The notes under the pieces are model-generated. The model was given only the letters and a program-made list of their open reading frames with translations, did no database searches and had not been told where the DNA came from. 64,000 nt of DNA from Prevotella sp. P2-180. Lineage in GTDB: Bacteria; Bacteroidota; Bacteroidia; Bacteroidales; Bacteroidaceae. The stretch spans positions 53,301 through 117,300 of the forward strand of contig NZ_NPJI01000076.1 in assembly GCF_002251435.1 (NCBI RefSeq), in the 5' to 3' direction. Shown here piece by piece: positions 48,388 to 63,708 of this stretch. How positions within the stretch are numbered: position 1 is the stretch's first letter; every line of letters starts with the position of its first letter. Both the position numbers and the translations under genes were made by a program.

Positions 48388-51300
48388 TTAAAATTTAATG
48401 TTAACACCTACGAGATATGTACGCGATGGAGGATAAAGACCGAGGTCAATACCTGAAGCCCAACCATCGGCACCACCTGCAGAACCTACCTCAGGATCGA
48501 GACCAGTGTAGCCTGTGAATGTGTAGAGGTTCTGAGCCTGTACATAAAGACGGAGCTGCTGGAATGGGCTGCTCTTCCATACCTTAGTAAAGTCGTAACC
48601 GAGAGTTACTGCCTTAATCTTGAAGTAGTCGGCATTCTCCATATAGCGGGTAGATACCCATACTGTATTGTTATGACCTGTACCAGAGATACGTGGCTGA
48701 GTGTTTGATGTGCCCTCGCCATGCCAACGATCAAAGATAGTGGTGTCGTAGTTGTGCCACCAAGAGTCGGCGAACGAACGATAAGAACGCATAACCTGCT
48801 GACCAAATGCTCCTGCTCCGTTTACTGAGAAGTCAAGTCCCTTCCAGTTGAAACCAAGGTTGATACCGAGAGTTACGTCTGGGTTTGGATTACCTATCTC
48901 ATGACGGTCGCAAGCAGCACCTTCTGCATATTGGATAACGCCATCACCATTGTAGTCATCCCAAATGCAGTCACCAGGCTGGGCGTTGTCGAGAACAGCC
49001 TTGCCTGCTGCGCGTGCAGCGTCGATCTGCTCCTGGTTCTGCCAGATTCCACTGTAAGACATACCGAAGAAGTAACCGATTGGCTTACCTACTTGAGCAC
49101 GGTAGATATACTCTGTTCCCTGTGAGAGAACGCCACCTGTACCATTGATATAACCGTTCTCGTTGGCAATACGTGTTACCTCATTCTTATTAGTAGCGAT
49201 ATTTACACTTGCATTGTAAGAGAAGTCCTTGCCTACTCTGTCGTTCCAAGAGAGACCGATTTCAACACCGGTGTTCTGAACGTCACCACCGTTGATGTAT
49301 GCAGGGTTAGTACCCTCGATGGCAATACGTGGGGCAACGATGAGCCAATCCTTTGTGGTCTTCTTATACCAGTCGAAGCTAAGAGCAAGGCGGCTGTTGA
49401 GGAAGCGGGCGTCGAAACCGAGGTCGAGCTGCTCTGAAGTCTCCCATGTTACATCAGGATTTGGTACGATGTTTGCGTAAGCACCAACATTTGGTTTACC
49501 GGTGAAGGTGAAACTATAGTCGTCGCTGAACTTGTAACCGCTATCACCAGCAGAACCAGACTGGGCGATTGTAGCGAGATACTGATACTTTGCAATAGAG
49601 TTGTTACCATTCTGACCCCAAGAAGCACGAATCTTCAAGAAGTCCAACCAGCTCTGGGTGCTTTCCATGAATTTCTCGTTAGAGATTACCCAACCTGCAG
49701 ATACAGATGGGAACGAACCCCAACGCTTACCCTTGTTGAAGATAGAAGAACCATCGTAACGCATTGTCACGGTAGCCATATACTTCTCCTTGTAGTCCCA
49801 AGAGATACGACCAAACCAAGAAGCCAGATACTCTTCATCATTAGGGCTTCCACTAAGTGTGGCGTTAGCAAGGTCGGTGCTGAAGTTTGACAGGTATGCA
49901 GAATTCCAACCCTTGAGAGTAGCAAACTGTGAGCCGAAGTTAACAGAGTTAGAGCCACTGAGATTTGCGCCCCAAGCTGTGCTTTGGAATGACTGACCTG
50001 CCATTACAGTAATATTGTGTTCATTTATTGTAGGAAGCTTATATGTCAGAGTATTCTCAACAGACCAGTTGGTGCTCATGTTTGAGCTTTGGCTAACATT
50101 GTAAGAAGTAACTGTACCTGAACCAGATGAAGGAGAGCGAGGCTCTGCAAAGCTACGGTAAGCACTAGTATTCCAGTTATAGTTTAACTGTGTGCGCCAC
50201 TTCAAACCCTTGATAGGCTGGATGGTAACGAAACCAGTGGCATTTACATTAAGGTTGCGGCTCTCTGCCATAGAGTTGAAACCTCCCTTTGAGAGACCTT
50301 CGTAGGGGTTGTTGAACCAAAAGTCGTTCCAACCGGCACCATATTTTTCATGGTTGTACAATTCACCGGGAGCTGCATTTGGATCTACCACGTTGGCATA
50401 CATTGGAACGAGCGGGTTGGTCTGAAGCAAGCTGTGGATATAGCTCCAATACATACCACCCTCGGCCAAGTCATGGCTTCTGTCGTAACCAATAGATATA
50501 TTCTCACCGATAGTGATTACATCGAAATCCTTAGCCTTAAGGAGAACGTGGTCGCTATTGATACGGATAGTGTTACGCTTGTAGTATGAAGCTACGTCTG
50601 CACCCATGATACCTTCGTTGCTGGTGTAGGTGTAAGACAAAGCGAACTTAGAGCGGTCTGAACCTCCAGTAAGGGTTACGGAATGATTCTGCTGAATAGC
50701 ATTCTCATTCTCAAATGCACCCCACCAGTCGGTACCTGTCCAACCTTCGGCTACCTTGTCGAGAACGTTCTGCGGAATATAAGCAGAGAAATCACACTTC
50801 TGACCAGAGGTGTTGAAGCTATACTAGTCCATGATTGTCATATACTGCTGGGCATTCAGAAGCTGCGGACGCTTGTAGGCATTTGACCAACCCATAGAAC
50901 CGTTGTAGGAAAGTTCAATCTTACCAACCTTACCCTGCTTTGTTGTAACAAGGATAACACCGTTAGCACCACGGGCACCGTAGATAGCAGCAGAAGCAGC
51001 ATCCTTAAGTACGTCGATGCTCTCGATGTCGGCGGGGTTGATTCCGTCAAGGTTACCACCGGGAACACCATCTATTACATAAAGAGGTGCAGAGTTGCCG
51101 ATAGTACCCTTACCACGGATAGTAACGCTGAATCCCTTACCAGGCTGTGAAGATGACTGTGTGATCTGGACACCGGGAGATGAAGATGCCATTGCCTCAA
51201 GCGCGTTGGTTGTGTTGAGCTTTGCAATGTCGTCACCCTTTACCTGTACTGTAGCACCTGTAACGAGCTTTTTCTTCATTGTACCGTAACCGATGACAAC

Positions 51301-51636
51301 GACATCATTGAGAGTCGTGTCTTCAGACTTCATGACTACGGTAAGGTCCTTTTGCCCCTTAACATTCACAGTCTGTGTTCCAAATCCTATATAGGATATG
51401 GACAATTGTGCATCGGGGGCTGCATTTACTTGAAAACGACCGTCCAAGTCAGTGACTGTACTGGCATTTGAACCAAGCACTCTAATGGTAGCACCAATGA
51501 CTGGTTCGCCATTTTCATCATTTACTGTTCCCTTGATTAAGCTCTGAGCCAATGCTCCTAAAGGAAGCAAACAGAACAAGAACAATAGCATTAGTGGCTT
51601 TTGTAACTTTTTCACAATTCTCATAGATTGTAGCAA
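48388..51636 (-). pseudogene. SusC-like TonB-dependent receptor interrupted by one in-frame amber codon
   Basis: The frame is continuous for 1082 codons except for a TAG at 50826-50824 (codon 271). N-terminal part: signal peptide, carboxypeptidase-D-like domain (IKGTVNDENGEPVIGATIRV), TonB-box-type VVVIGYGTMKKK, plug domain with GANGVILVTTKQG. After the stop the same frame resumes without loss (YSFNTSGQKCDF, GGSDRSKFALSYTYTSNEGI) and ends with the complete barrel (NVNIKF-like tail). The change is a point substitution; QYMTIMDxYSFN suggests a lost Glu, Gln, Lys or Tyr codon. TAG is used as a genuine stop elsewhere in the window (GH31 at 9193), so stop reassignment is unlikely. A recent nonsense mutation, suppression or a sequencing error remain possible. 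Confidence 0.9.
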
Positions 51637-51682
51637 AATTATTAATAAATAGGTTTGTAACTTTTCATTAGAAAAATCGGTG

Positions 51683-51690
51683 CAAAGGTA
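51683..51690 (-). promoter_or_regulatory. -7 element TACCTTTG of the SusCD operon
   Basis: TACCTTTG followed by CACCG on the - strand, 47 bp before the SusC ATG. The seven genes down to 39296 have no other clear promoter between them. Confidence 0.75.
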
Positions 51691-51802
51691 ATTCTTTTCA
51701 TTTGTATTTCATATACGCATTTGTAACATATACTTTACCGTATGTATCAAATATAACAAAAAAGATACAAAAACAACAAAAAATAGCATATATGATACAT
51801 GA

Positions 51803-51835
51803 AAACAGTCGAAAATCATAGATTCCCGACTGTTT
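51803..51835 (-). terminator. Terminator after the GH43-CE1 gene
   Basis: AAACAGTCG (51803-51811) pairs with CGACTGTTT (51827-51835), and the - strand downstream is T-rich. It separates the enzyme operon from the SusCD operon. Confidence 0.7.
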
Positions 51836-51852
51836 ATAAGAATAATAATAAA

Positions 51853-56571
<4,719 letters not shown>

Positions 56572-56583
56572 TTAATAAAAGTC

Positions 56584-58338
<1,755 letters not shown>

Positions 58339-58371
58339 TTAGCTAGATATTATATTCAGAGTTTTCGGGTG

Positions 58372-58379
58372 CAAAGTTA
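58372..58379 (-). promoter_or_regulatory. -7 element TAACTTTG of the CE6/GH10/GH43 operon
   Basis: TAACTTTG followed by CACCC on the - strand, 43 bp before the ATG at 58329. Confidence 0.75.
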
Positions 58380-58863
58380 CAAACATATCTCTTATCTCAA
58401 CAAAACATTTGTAACATAAACATTTGGAAATGTTTCGTATTTTGGAAATACACTTATTTTTGCGCGAGAGTGTTAATAGGGTTTAAAATATATAGATACA
58501 TTACATTAAAAAACAAAAAAAGTGAGGTATATATATTATCGGTAATCCAAAAAAAATGATTATATTTGCAAAACAATTAAGTAACGTAAATCCAGTTGTA
58601 TTTATGCGATTAGGCTGCAAAGGCCACCTATTTTATTTATATATGAGAATAAGCTGTAGCAGGATTTAACATAAATTGGGCAAAAGTAAAGAAAGATTAC
58701 AATAAAATAATATAATCGCCAAATAATTATAAGAAAATCGATAAATAAATACGGTTTTATTGGGTGGAATGGAAAATTATACTTACCTTTACGGCGATTT
58801 CTGAAAAGCTTAGCTATCGGCTTGCGACAAATGGAATATTATCTAATAATATACACAATAATT
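58380..58863. other. Divergent intergenic region, AT-rich
   Basis: No gene is supported. It holds the upstream part of the enzyme-operon promoter, a possible + strand -7 motif TATATTTG (58561-58568), a near-match TACCTTTA (58784-58791) better placed for the hydrolase gene, and the first copy of the 67-bp repeat (58712-58778). Confidence 0.6.
58712..58778 (+). repeat. 67-bp direct repeat, copy 1
   Basis: The block ATAATCGCCAAATAATTATA ... GGTGGAATGGAAAATT recurs at 61005-61071 with three visible mismatches and the same orientation. Confidence 0.85.
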
Positions 58864-60153
58864 ATGAAAATAAAAAAACTTTTAATCTCTACATTTATAT
58901 GTTTGACAACATCTTTGGCAAATGCACAGAACGGATCTTGGTCGGGCGAACTGAATATTCAAGGCATGAAACTGCCTTTGGTGTTTAACTTCACCGACAA
59001 GGGTTGCACCATCGACTCTCCATCACAAGGAGCAAAGGGAATAAAGGCTGAAAAAAGCATCACGCCCGAGGGAAAGCTTAAAGTGACAGTCGGAATGATT
59101 GGAGCAACCTTTGAGGGCACAATGGAAGAGCAAGCCATCACTGGCACATTCACTCAAAACGGCATGTCATTTCCACTAACTCTCAAGCCTGGAAAGCAAA
59201 AGAATAATCGTCCGCAAACTCCAGTGCCGCCATTTCCATACACTACAGAAGAAGTGACATTCTCAAATGGAGACATAACGCTCAATGGTACACTTACTCT
59301 GCCCGAAGGATGGGATAAAAACACCAAAGTGGTGGTGATGGTTACTGGCAGCGGACAGCAAAACCGCGATGAGGAACTCTTCGAGCATAAGCCATTTGCA
59401 GTGATAGCCGATGCATTGGCACGCAAAGGCATAGCCTCTTTGAGATATGATGACAGAGGTTGGGGAAACAAGGGAATAACATTCACCAACTTCACCACAA
59501 ATGACTTCAAACAGGACGCCGCAGCAGGAATCGACTTCCTGCGCAGGAAATTCAAGTCGGTTGGAGTAATCGGGCACAGCGAGGGCGGCACCATTGCACT
59601 TATGCTCGCCAGTGAAGGCAAGGCCGACTTTATTGTGTCGTTGGCAGGAATGGCCATTTCGGGAAAACAGACATCATTGAATCAGAGCATAGCATCCCTA
59701 CGCTCTATTGGCATGCAGGAAGAAACGGTGAAAAAATACAGCGACGCGATAAGCGACATATTCGACAAAGTGGCGGCAGGACAAGACATTGACGAATATC
59801 TCAAAGGCGCTGAAAATATGGAGAACTTCAAGCCCATAATTGAACAGGCCAAAAAACTGCTCACATCGCCATATATACGTCATTTCATAACAATAGACAT
59901 CCAGAGCTCACTCCCGAACATCAAATGCCCCGTACTCGCACTCAACGGCAAGAAGGACACACAGGTGGAATACAAACAGAATCTCGAAGTGTTAGAAAAC
60001 GGGCTCACCAACTGTATTCACGAGACTATAGCATACGATGATCTCAACCACCTGTTCCAGCACTGCACTACCGGCTCGATAGTGGAATATCACCAAATCG
60101 AGGAGACCATATCACAAGAAGTGCTCGACAAAATTATTTCGTGGATAAAATAA
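58864..60153 (+). CDS. Secreted alpha/beta-hydrolase (serine esterase or peptidase S9-like)
   Basis: 429 residues from MKIKKLLISTFICLTTSLANAQ (signal peptide); the upstream in-frame ATG at 58822 gives no signal. Residues about 22-115 form a small beta-rich domain (GSWSGELNIQGMKLPLVFNF). The hydrolase (about 125-429) has TGSGQQNRDEE after strand 1, the LRYDDRGWGNKG motif, the nucleophile in GVIGHSEGGTIA, an acid in ALNGKKDTQV and a final His in DDLNHLFQ. Proteins of this type are annotated as alpha/beta hydrolases of unknown substrate. It stands alone between the xylan operon and the zeta-toxin-like unit. Confidence 0.85.
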   Translation: MKIKKLLISTFICLTTSLANAQNGSWSGELNIQGMKLPLVFNFTDKGCTIDSPSQGAKGIKAEKSITPEGKLKVTVGMIGATFEGTMEEQAITGTFTQNGMSFPLTLKPGKQKNNRPQTPVPPFPYTTEEVTFSNGDITLNGTLTLPEGWDKNTKVVVMVTGSGQQNRDEELFEHKPFAVIADALARKGIASLRYDDRGWGNKGITFTNFTTNDFKQDAAAGIDFLRRKFKSVGVIGHSEGGTIALMLASEGKADFIVSLAGMAISGKQTSLNQSIASLRSIGMQEETVKKYSDAISDIFDKVAAGQDIDEYLKGAENMENFKPIIEQAKKLLTSPYIRHFITIDIQSSLPNIKCPVLALNGKKDTQVEYKQNLEVLENGLTNCIHETIAYDDLNHLFQHCTTGSIVEYHQIEETISQEVLDKIISWIK

Positions 60154-60232
60154 CGTTCTGCATTTCTTCAGGCAGATATTCCATCGCCTTCTGACAGTGG
60201 ATGATGTCAACATTTTCTTGTATCAGGCATGA

Positions 60233-60415
60233 TTATTGAAACCGGGGATTGGCGGCAATCACATCTTTTGCCGCAACATGATATATCCTTCCGTTGTCGT
60301 CTTGATAGACACACGTCTCTCCCCTCGCCGCCTTTTCATGCAGCATATTGCGCTCGGCCTCAAGAAGGCCTGCCCTCACTTTATTACGGAATATCTCAAG
60401 TTCTTTTTCTGACAT
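60233..60415 (-). CDS. Small partner of the zeta-toxin-like kinase
   Basis: 60 residues from MSEKELEIFRNKVRAGLLEA. It overlaps the 3' end of the toxin gene by 20 bp and so lies downstream of it. The helical N terminus and the (Y)VYQDDNGRIYHV hairpin recur in proteins following zeta-like genes in this phylum. Antitoxin function is inferred from position only. Confidence 0.65.
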   Translation of the reverse strand: MSEKELEIFRNKVRAGLLEAERNMLHEKAARGETCVYQDDNGRIYHVAAKDVIAANPRFQ

Positions 60416-60977
60416 AGCTTTTAATCGTTTCAAATTTTGCAAAATCTGTAATATATGATACATCCTTTGAACCAACAGCAATTTCCACTCTGGCATTATC
60501 ACTATTGTCGTATATCATCCAACTGTCAACCTCATTCATAAACAGATTGAAAAGGTTGGAGATACCAGCGGAATATCTTCTGATAATGACATCCTGAGGA
60601 ATGTTGTGGCCACCATGGGCAACTCGCTCAGCCACTCGCTGCATAGCCAGTTCTGGGGATTTCAACCAAAAGTAAATAAGATGCACTTGGTATCCTTCGG
60701 TATGAGCACGTCTTACAAGATTGATATATGAGCGTGTGGCAAGTGTAGTCTCGATGGAAAAAGACTCTCCTCTTCTAATCAGACAATCTATCCTTTCAAG
60801 CATAAGTCTTCCAGCCTCTATTGCCACTCCTTCAGGGTTGAATGGCGACAATCCTTTGGCGATTTCATCAGCATTCACGAATTCCCTTACCAAAAGAGCT
60901 TTTGGTAGTATCGTCATGGAAGCCGTGGTCTTTCCTGCCCCATTACATCCCGCTATGATATATAACAATCGAGCCAT
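60396..60977 (-). CDS. Zeta-toxin-family kinase-like protein
   Basis: 193 residues. P-loop IAGCNGAGKTT (8-18), then FVNADEIAKGLSPFNPE (the zeta 'NADE' substrate motif), ESFSIETTLATRSY and RVAHGGHNIPQDVIIRRY (LID arginines), as in zeta and AAA_33 proteins. Zeta toxins phosphorylate UDP-N-acetylglucosamine or related substrates. The ATG is only about 7 nt from the -7 element, so the mRNA may be nearly leaderless. The toxin precedes its partner, the reverse of the usual epsilon-zeta order. Confidence 0.88.
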   Translation of the reverse strand: MARLLYIIAGCNGAGKTTASMTILPKALLVREFVNADEIAKGLSPFNPEGVAIEAGRLMLERIDCLIRRGESFSIETTLATRSYINLVRRAHTEGYQVHLIYFWLKSPELAMQRVAERVAHGGHNIPQDVIIRRYSAGISNLFNLFMNEVDSWMIYDNSDNARVEIAVGSKDVSYITDFAKFETIKSYVRKRT

Positions 60978-60984
60978 AATGCCG

Positions 60985-60992
60985 CAAAATTA
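60985..60992 (-). promoter_or_regulatory. -7 element TAATTTTG of the zeta-like operon
   Basis: TAATTTTG on the - strand ends 7 nt before the ATG at 60977, a spacing that leaves almost no 5' leader. Confidence 0.7.
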
Positions 60993-61004
60993 CTATAAAA
61001 AAAA

Positions 61005-61071
61005 ATAATCTCCAAATAATTATAAGAAAATCGATAAATAAATACAGTTTTATTTGGTGGAATGGAAAATT
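61005..61071 (+). repeat. 67-bp direct repeat, copy 2
   Basis: Second copy of 58712-58778. It immediately precedes the operator-like cluster of the truncated ATPase gene. Confidence 0.85.
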
Positions 61072-61179
61072 TAGGCACATCGCTCATACCCCTTTGGCGG
61101 AATTTAATATGTATATTCCGCCAGAAATGGTAAATATTGTTATAATTTGGCGGTTTTCAGTATATATATTCCGCCAAAT
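61054..61179 (+). promoter_or_regulatory. Cluster of GGYGGAAT operator-like motifs
   Basis: Five copies of a TTTGGYGGAAT-type motif: TTTGGTGGAAT (61054), TTTGGCGGAAT (61093-61103), its inverse ATTCCGCCAGA (61114), TTTGGCGG (61147) and the inverse ATTCCGCCAAAT (61168-61179). They form two inverted pairs just upstream of the -7 motif at 61193. It looks like a cooperative autoregulatory site. Confidence 0.7.
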
Positions 61180-61192
61180 CAATTCTTTTTTG

Positions 61193-61200
61193 TATCTTTG
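61193..61200 (+). promoter_or_regulatory. -7 element TATCTTTG of the truncated ATPase gene
   Basis: TATCTTTG followed by TGACG, 24 bp before the ATG at 61225. Confidence 0.75.
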
Positions 61201-61224
61201 TGACGAAATTGCAATAAAAGAAGT

Positions 61225-61344
61225 ATGGACACATTAATAGGCAGAAACGAAGAGATTAGAGAAATCAACGAACTCTACGATAGTGGGAGAGCGGAATTTC
61301 TTGCAATATATGGAAGGAGACGTGTGGGCAAGACATATGTATAG
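61225..61344 (+). pseudogene. Truncated AAA ATPase gene (39 codons)
   Basis: MDTLIGRNEEIREINELYDS opens the typical N terminus of a Bacteroidota ATP-binding protein and leads to the Walker A YGRRRVGKTY. The frame then ends in VTAG. The sequence after it has no ATPase homology, so the gene was cut at a rearrangement point near 61340. The promoter and operator region are still intact. Confidence 0.85.
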
Positions 61345-61606
61345 TGGTATAGTACAATACGAAATAACACTGAATGACTTAATGAAGCCATAATGAAAAA
61401 CCACTTAGCCTCTAAGACAAATCCCGGGCTGCTTGACATCCTCGCTACCGGGAACCCTTTATATCAATTCGGCGCAACCGACAAACCCTGTGGAGAGAGC
61501 GTACGGACGCTAACCAAAAACTGTTGCCAAACGATACATGAAGAAAGGGACATCGAAAAATTAAGTACACAGCATTGTTTAAACAAATTTAAATGTCGAA
61601 AGCCCA
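61345..61606. other. Unassigned stretch with possible small hairpins
   Basis: Unrelated to the ATPase it replaces. Three small stems are visible: CCCGG...CCGGG (61433-61452), TCGG/CCGA (61469-61481) and AGCGT/ACGCT (61499-61512). A + strand frame from 61393 has no recognisable family and unusual composition; I do not call it a gene. Confidence 0.3.
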
Positions 61607-62809
61607 TCAATATAAAAAACCGAAAAGCCACAGAGGGAGTTTGTTACCAATGGCATGCTCTACATCATCGGCAGCTATCCAAGCATTTGACACTTCGGCA
61701 GTTTGCCGTCCATCCTTGGCACTTCCACCTACTTCAAAGGTGTATTTGCCGTCAATAAGGAAGTCGGCAGCCGTACTGCTGTATTCCACTGTATGGGCAT
61801 GCGACAATTGGTTAGCAAAGAATGTCTCGCGGATATTCCCCATGTTCACTTCCATTCCACCAAGCGCATACTGCATATTGGTGTTCTCAAGATAAACCTT
61901 GTCGGGTTTCTGCATCCGCTTCACACTGTGATTATCGGAATAGAGAAGACGTATTATCTTGGCTGCATCAAGATGTTGCAGATAGGCAAGCAAGGTTGTT
62001 CGTGACACCTCTGCCATTTTTGAGAGTTTTACAGTGTCTATTGACATTGGCAATCCTGATGCAAGTATAGACAACAGAGCCTTTATCTTGCGAATATTCC
62101 CACTATCCAAACTCCTCATAATGGGCAGTTCGGTCTCAATAATCATATTCACGATGTTCTCTATTCTCATGGCATACGACTTTGCGCCCTCCAACAGAAA
62201 TGGATAATACCCGTATTGGAGATATTCATTGAAGAACTGCAAAGGCTTTACTTCCGAGCATACCCTTCTGCACATCTTTTCTGGCTCACTGAGAATTTCT
62301 TCCAATGGCATTGTGGGCATGTTAACACCCTTGAAAAGAGCAAGATACTCCCTAAAAGAAAGTCCCTGCATATCGTATGAAATACAACGTCGGGAAAGAT
62401 CCACCTCCGAATCAAGAATATTGATAAGCGATGAACCGGTGAAGACTATATGAAGGTCAGAATATTCGTCGTATGCATTTTTCACCTCCACACTCCATCC
62501 TTTATATTTATGCACCTCATCAAGGAACAAGAATTTACCACCTCTTTGATGGAAAGTCTCAATGAAATCAAGCAGACCGTGATTGGCAAAATAGATATTG
62601 TCGAGACTGACATATATAACACTTGTGGTATCACAGTCTCCAAAGGTTTTAAGAATATGCTGAAGCAGCATGGTTGTCTTGCCAACACCACGCTGTCCCC
62701 TTATAGATATCAACCTGTCGTTCCAATCAATTTCGGACTCCAAGTCCCTTACATATTCAAGGCTGACATTACCCAAATAATTCAGGTATCTTCTAATCAA
62801 AGTTTCCAT
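61607..62809 (-). CDS. AAA_14/DUF4143-family ATPase
   Basis: 400 residues from METLIRRYLNYLGNVS. Walker A is RGQRGVGKTTM (about 38-48), Walker B KFLFLDEVHKYKGW, sensor strand IVFTGSSLI. A winged-helix-like segment (TVKLSKMAEVSRTTLLAYLQ, about 255-275) follows, then a nuclease-like C-terminal domain (EYSSTAADFLIDGKYTFEVGG). It is the third member of this ATPase group in the window and is shorter than the one at 35617. Palindromic sites lie directly upstream. The cellular role of the family is not known. Confidence 0.88.
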   Translation of the reverse strand: METLIRRYLNYLGNVSLEYVRDLESEIDWNDRLISIRGQRGVGKTTMLLQHILKTFGDCDTTSVIYVSLDNIYFANHGLLDFIETFHQRGGKFLFLDEVHKYKGWSVEVKNAYDEYSDLHIVFTGSSLINILDSEVDLSRRCISYDMQGLSFREYLALFKGVNMPTMPLEEILSEPEKMCRRVCSEVKPLQFFNEYLQYGYYPFLLEGAKSYAMRIENIVNMIIETELPIMRSLDSGNIRKIKALLSILASGLPMSIDTVKLSKMAEVSRTTLLAYLQHLDAAKIIRLLYSDNHSVKRMQKPDKVYLENTNMQYALGGMEVNMGNIRETFFANQLSHAHTVEYSSTAADFLIDGKYTFEVGGSAKDGRQTAEVSNAWIAADDVEHAIGNKLPLWLFGFLY

Positions 62810-62841
62810 CTTTTCCAAAATATATTATTGTATCTCGGCTG

Positions 62842-62849
62842 CAAAATTA
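62842..62849 (-). promoter_or_regulatory. -7 element TAATTTTG of the ATPase gene
   Basis: TAATTTTG followed by CAGCC on the - strand, 32 bp before the ATG. Confidence 0.75.
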
Positions 62850-62858
62850 CAAAATAAA

Positions 62859-62940
62859 GTTCAATGAACAATACACTTTATAGTTAAAAATGTTCAACAG
62901 ACTGAACACTTTTGGCACAAAACTGTTCAACGGACTGAAC
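62859..62940 (-). promoter_or_regulatory. GTTCA/TGAAC palindromes upstream of the ATPase gene
   Basis: Three dyads: GTTCAATGAAC (62859-62869), GTTCAACAGACTGAAC (62892-62907) and GTTCAACGGACTGAAC (62925-62940). The last two lie 33 bp apart, three helical turns, which suits cooperative binding of one dimeric protein. Confidence 0.7.
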
Positions 62941-63051
62941 ACTTAGGGGTGTAGAATTCTTTTGTCTGAATATCTTTCAAAACGATAATCTCTCATCCAC
63001 TATTTATATCCCCGTTGAACCGTTATGATTCGACGAGGATAATATAAAACC

Positions 63052-63142
63052 GAAAATCCCCAAATCTTTTTCTCGAAATTGTCGGAAAATCCCCAAATCT
63101 TTTTCCCGAAAATGTAGGAAAATCCCCAAATCTTTATCATAA
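63052..63142 (+). repeat. 33-bp tandem repeat, about 2.7 units
   Basis: GAAAATCCCCAAATCTTTTT is followed by CTCGAAATTGTCG-like sequence and repeated with small changes. The third unit is cut short. It lies upstream of the ATPase promoter. Confidence 0.75.
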
Positions 63143-63166
63143 GACACTATTGAAATACATAATTTA

Positions 63167-63190
63167 TCGTAACGTAACGTTTCGTTACGA
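63167..63190. repeat. TCGTAACG/CGTTACGA inverted repeat
   Basis: An 8-bp dyad around TAACGTTT, itself nearly self-complementary. Possible operator or end of a small element. Confidence 0.6.
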
Positions 63191-63370
63191 TATTGAACAA
63201 TTAACTAGGGTGTCCAGTTAACGGTTCCTAATTCAGATTGCTTTTCTGAATATTTTGGTTCGTTATGTAAGCCAGTTTGTGGACATGTTCTTGACAGTCA
63301 GCAATACATAAGCTTACGTTGTCCAATACATAAGAGTTATGAGGAGAACACCAATTGGTATGATTAACAC

Positions 63371-63479
63371 AGTACTCCGTACTGAGTACTACAGTACTCT
63401 GCCTTGGATTACATCAGTACTCTGCCCAGAGTACTGCGGTACTCCCGCCTAAGTACTGGAGTACTCTCGCGGGAGTACT
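63371..63479. repeat. Cluster of eight AGTACT palindromes in near-symmetric spacing
   Basis: AGTACT starts at 63371, 63385, 63393, 63416, 63430, 63452, 63460 and 63474, giving spacings 14, 8, 23, 14, 22, 8, 14. Longer stems form within it, for example CAGTACTCTGCCCAGAGTAC with the following TG. Additional GTACT half sites are at 63379 and about 63438. No gene is present in 62950-63708. Confidence 0.85.
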
Positions 63480-63501
63480 GCCACAAGAATAGAGTATCAG
63501 T

Positions 63502-63561
63502 AAGTCACAAGGACAGGCATCTTTGGATTGCAAGTCACAGGGGTTGGTATCTTTGATTCGT
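63502..63561 (+). repeat. 30-bp imperfect tandem repeat (two units)
   Basis: AAGTCACAAGGACAGGCATC and AAGTCACAGGGGTTGGTATC, each followed by TTTG(G)ATT, lie end to end. Confidence 0.65.
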
Positions 63562-63708
63562 GTACGCCTTGGGCTATGCGCTCGCCGGGCTATTCAGAGA
63601 CAGCATGGCATTATCCATAACATACTTACCTTAGGGTTAGTGTATTCTTTGCCCGTTTGTTTGCAAGACCATTGGATAATATGTAATTTTGCGGCAAAAA
63701 AAAACGAA

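Noticed and set aside
50824..50826. Stop-codon reassignment (amber read as an amino acid) to explain the interrupted SusC
   Set aside because: Other genes in the window end in TAG in normal context, for example the GH31 at 9191-9193, so a general reassignment does not fit. A local mutation or error is simpler.
61393..61758. A 121-codon + strand gene after the truncated ATPase
   Set aside because: Its second half runs antisense through the ATPase gene at 61607-62809 and its first half shows no family signal.
63371..63479. A CRISPR array
   Set aside because: The units are 6-bp palindromes with 8-23-bp spacing; there are no 24-37-bp repeats, no uniform spacers and no cas genes.
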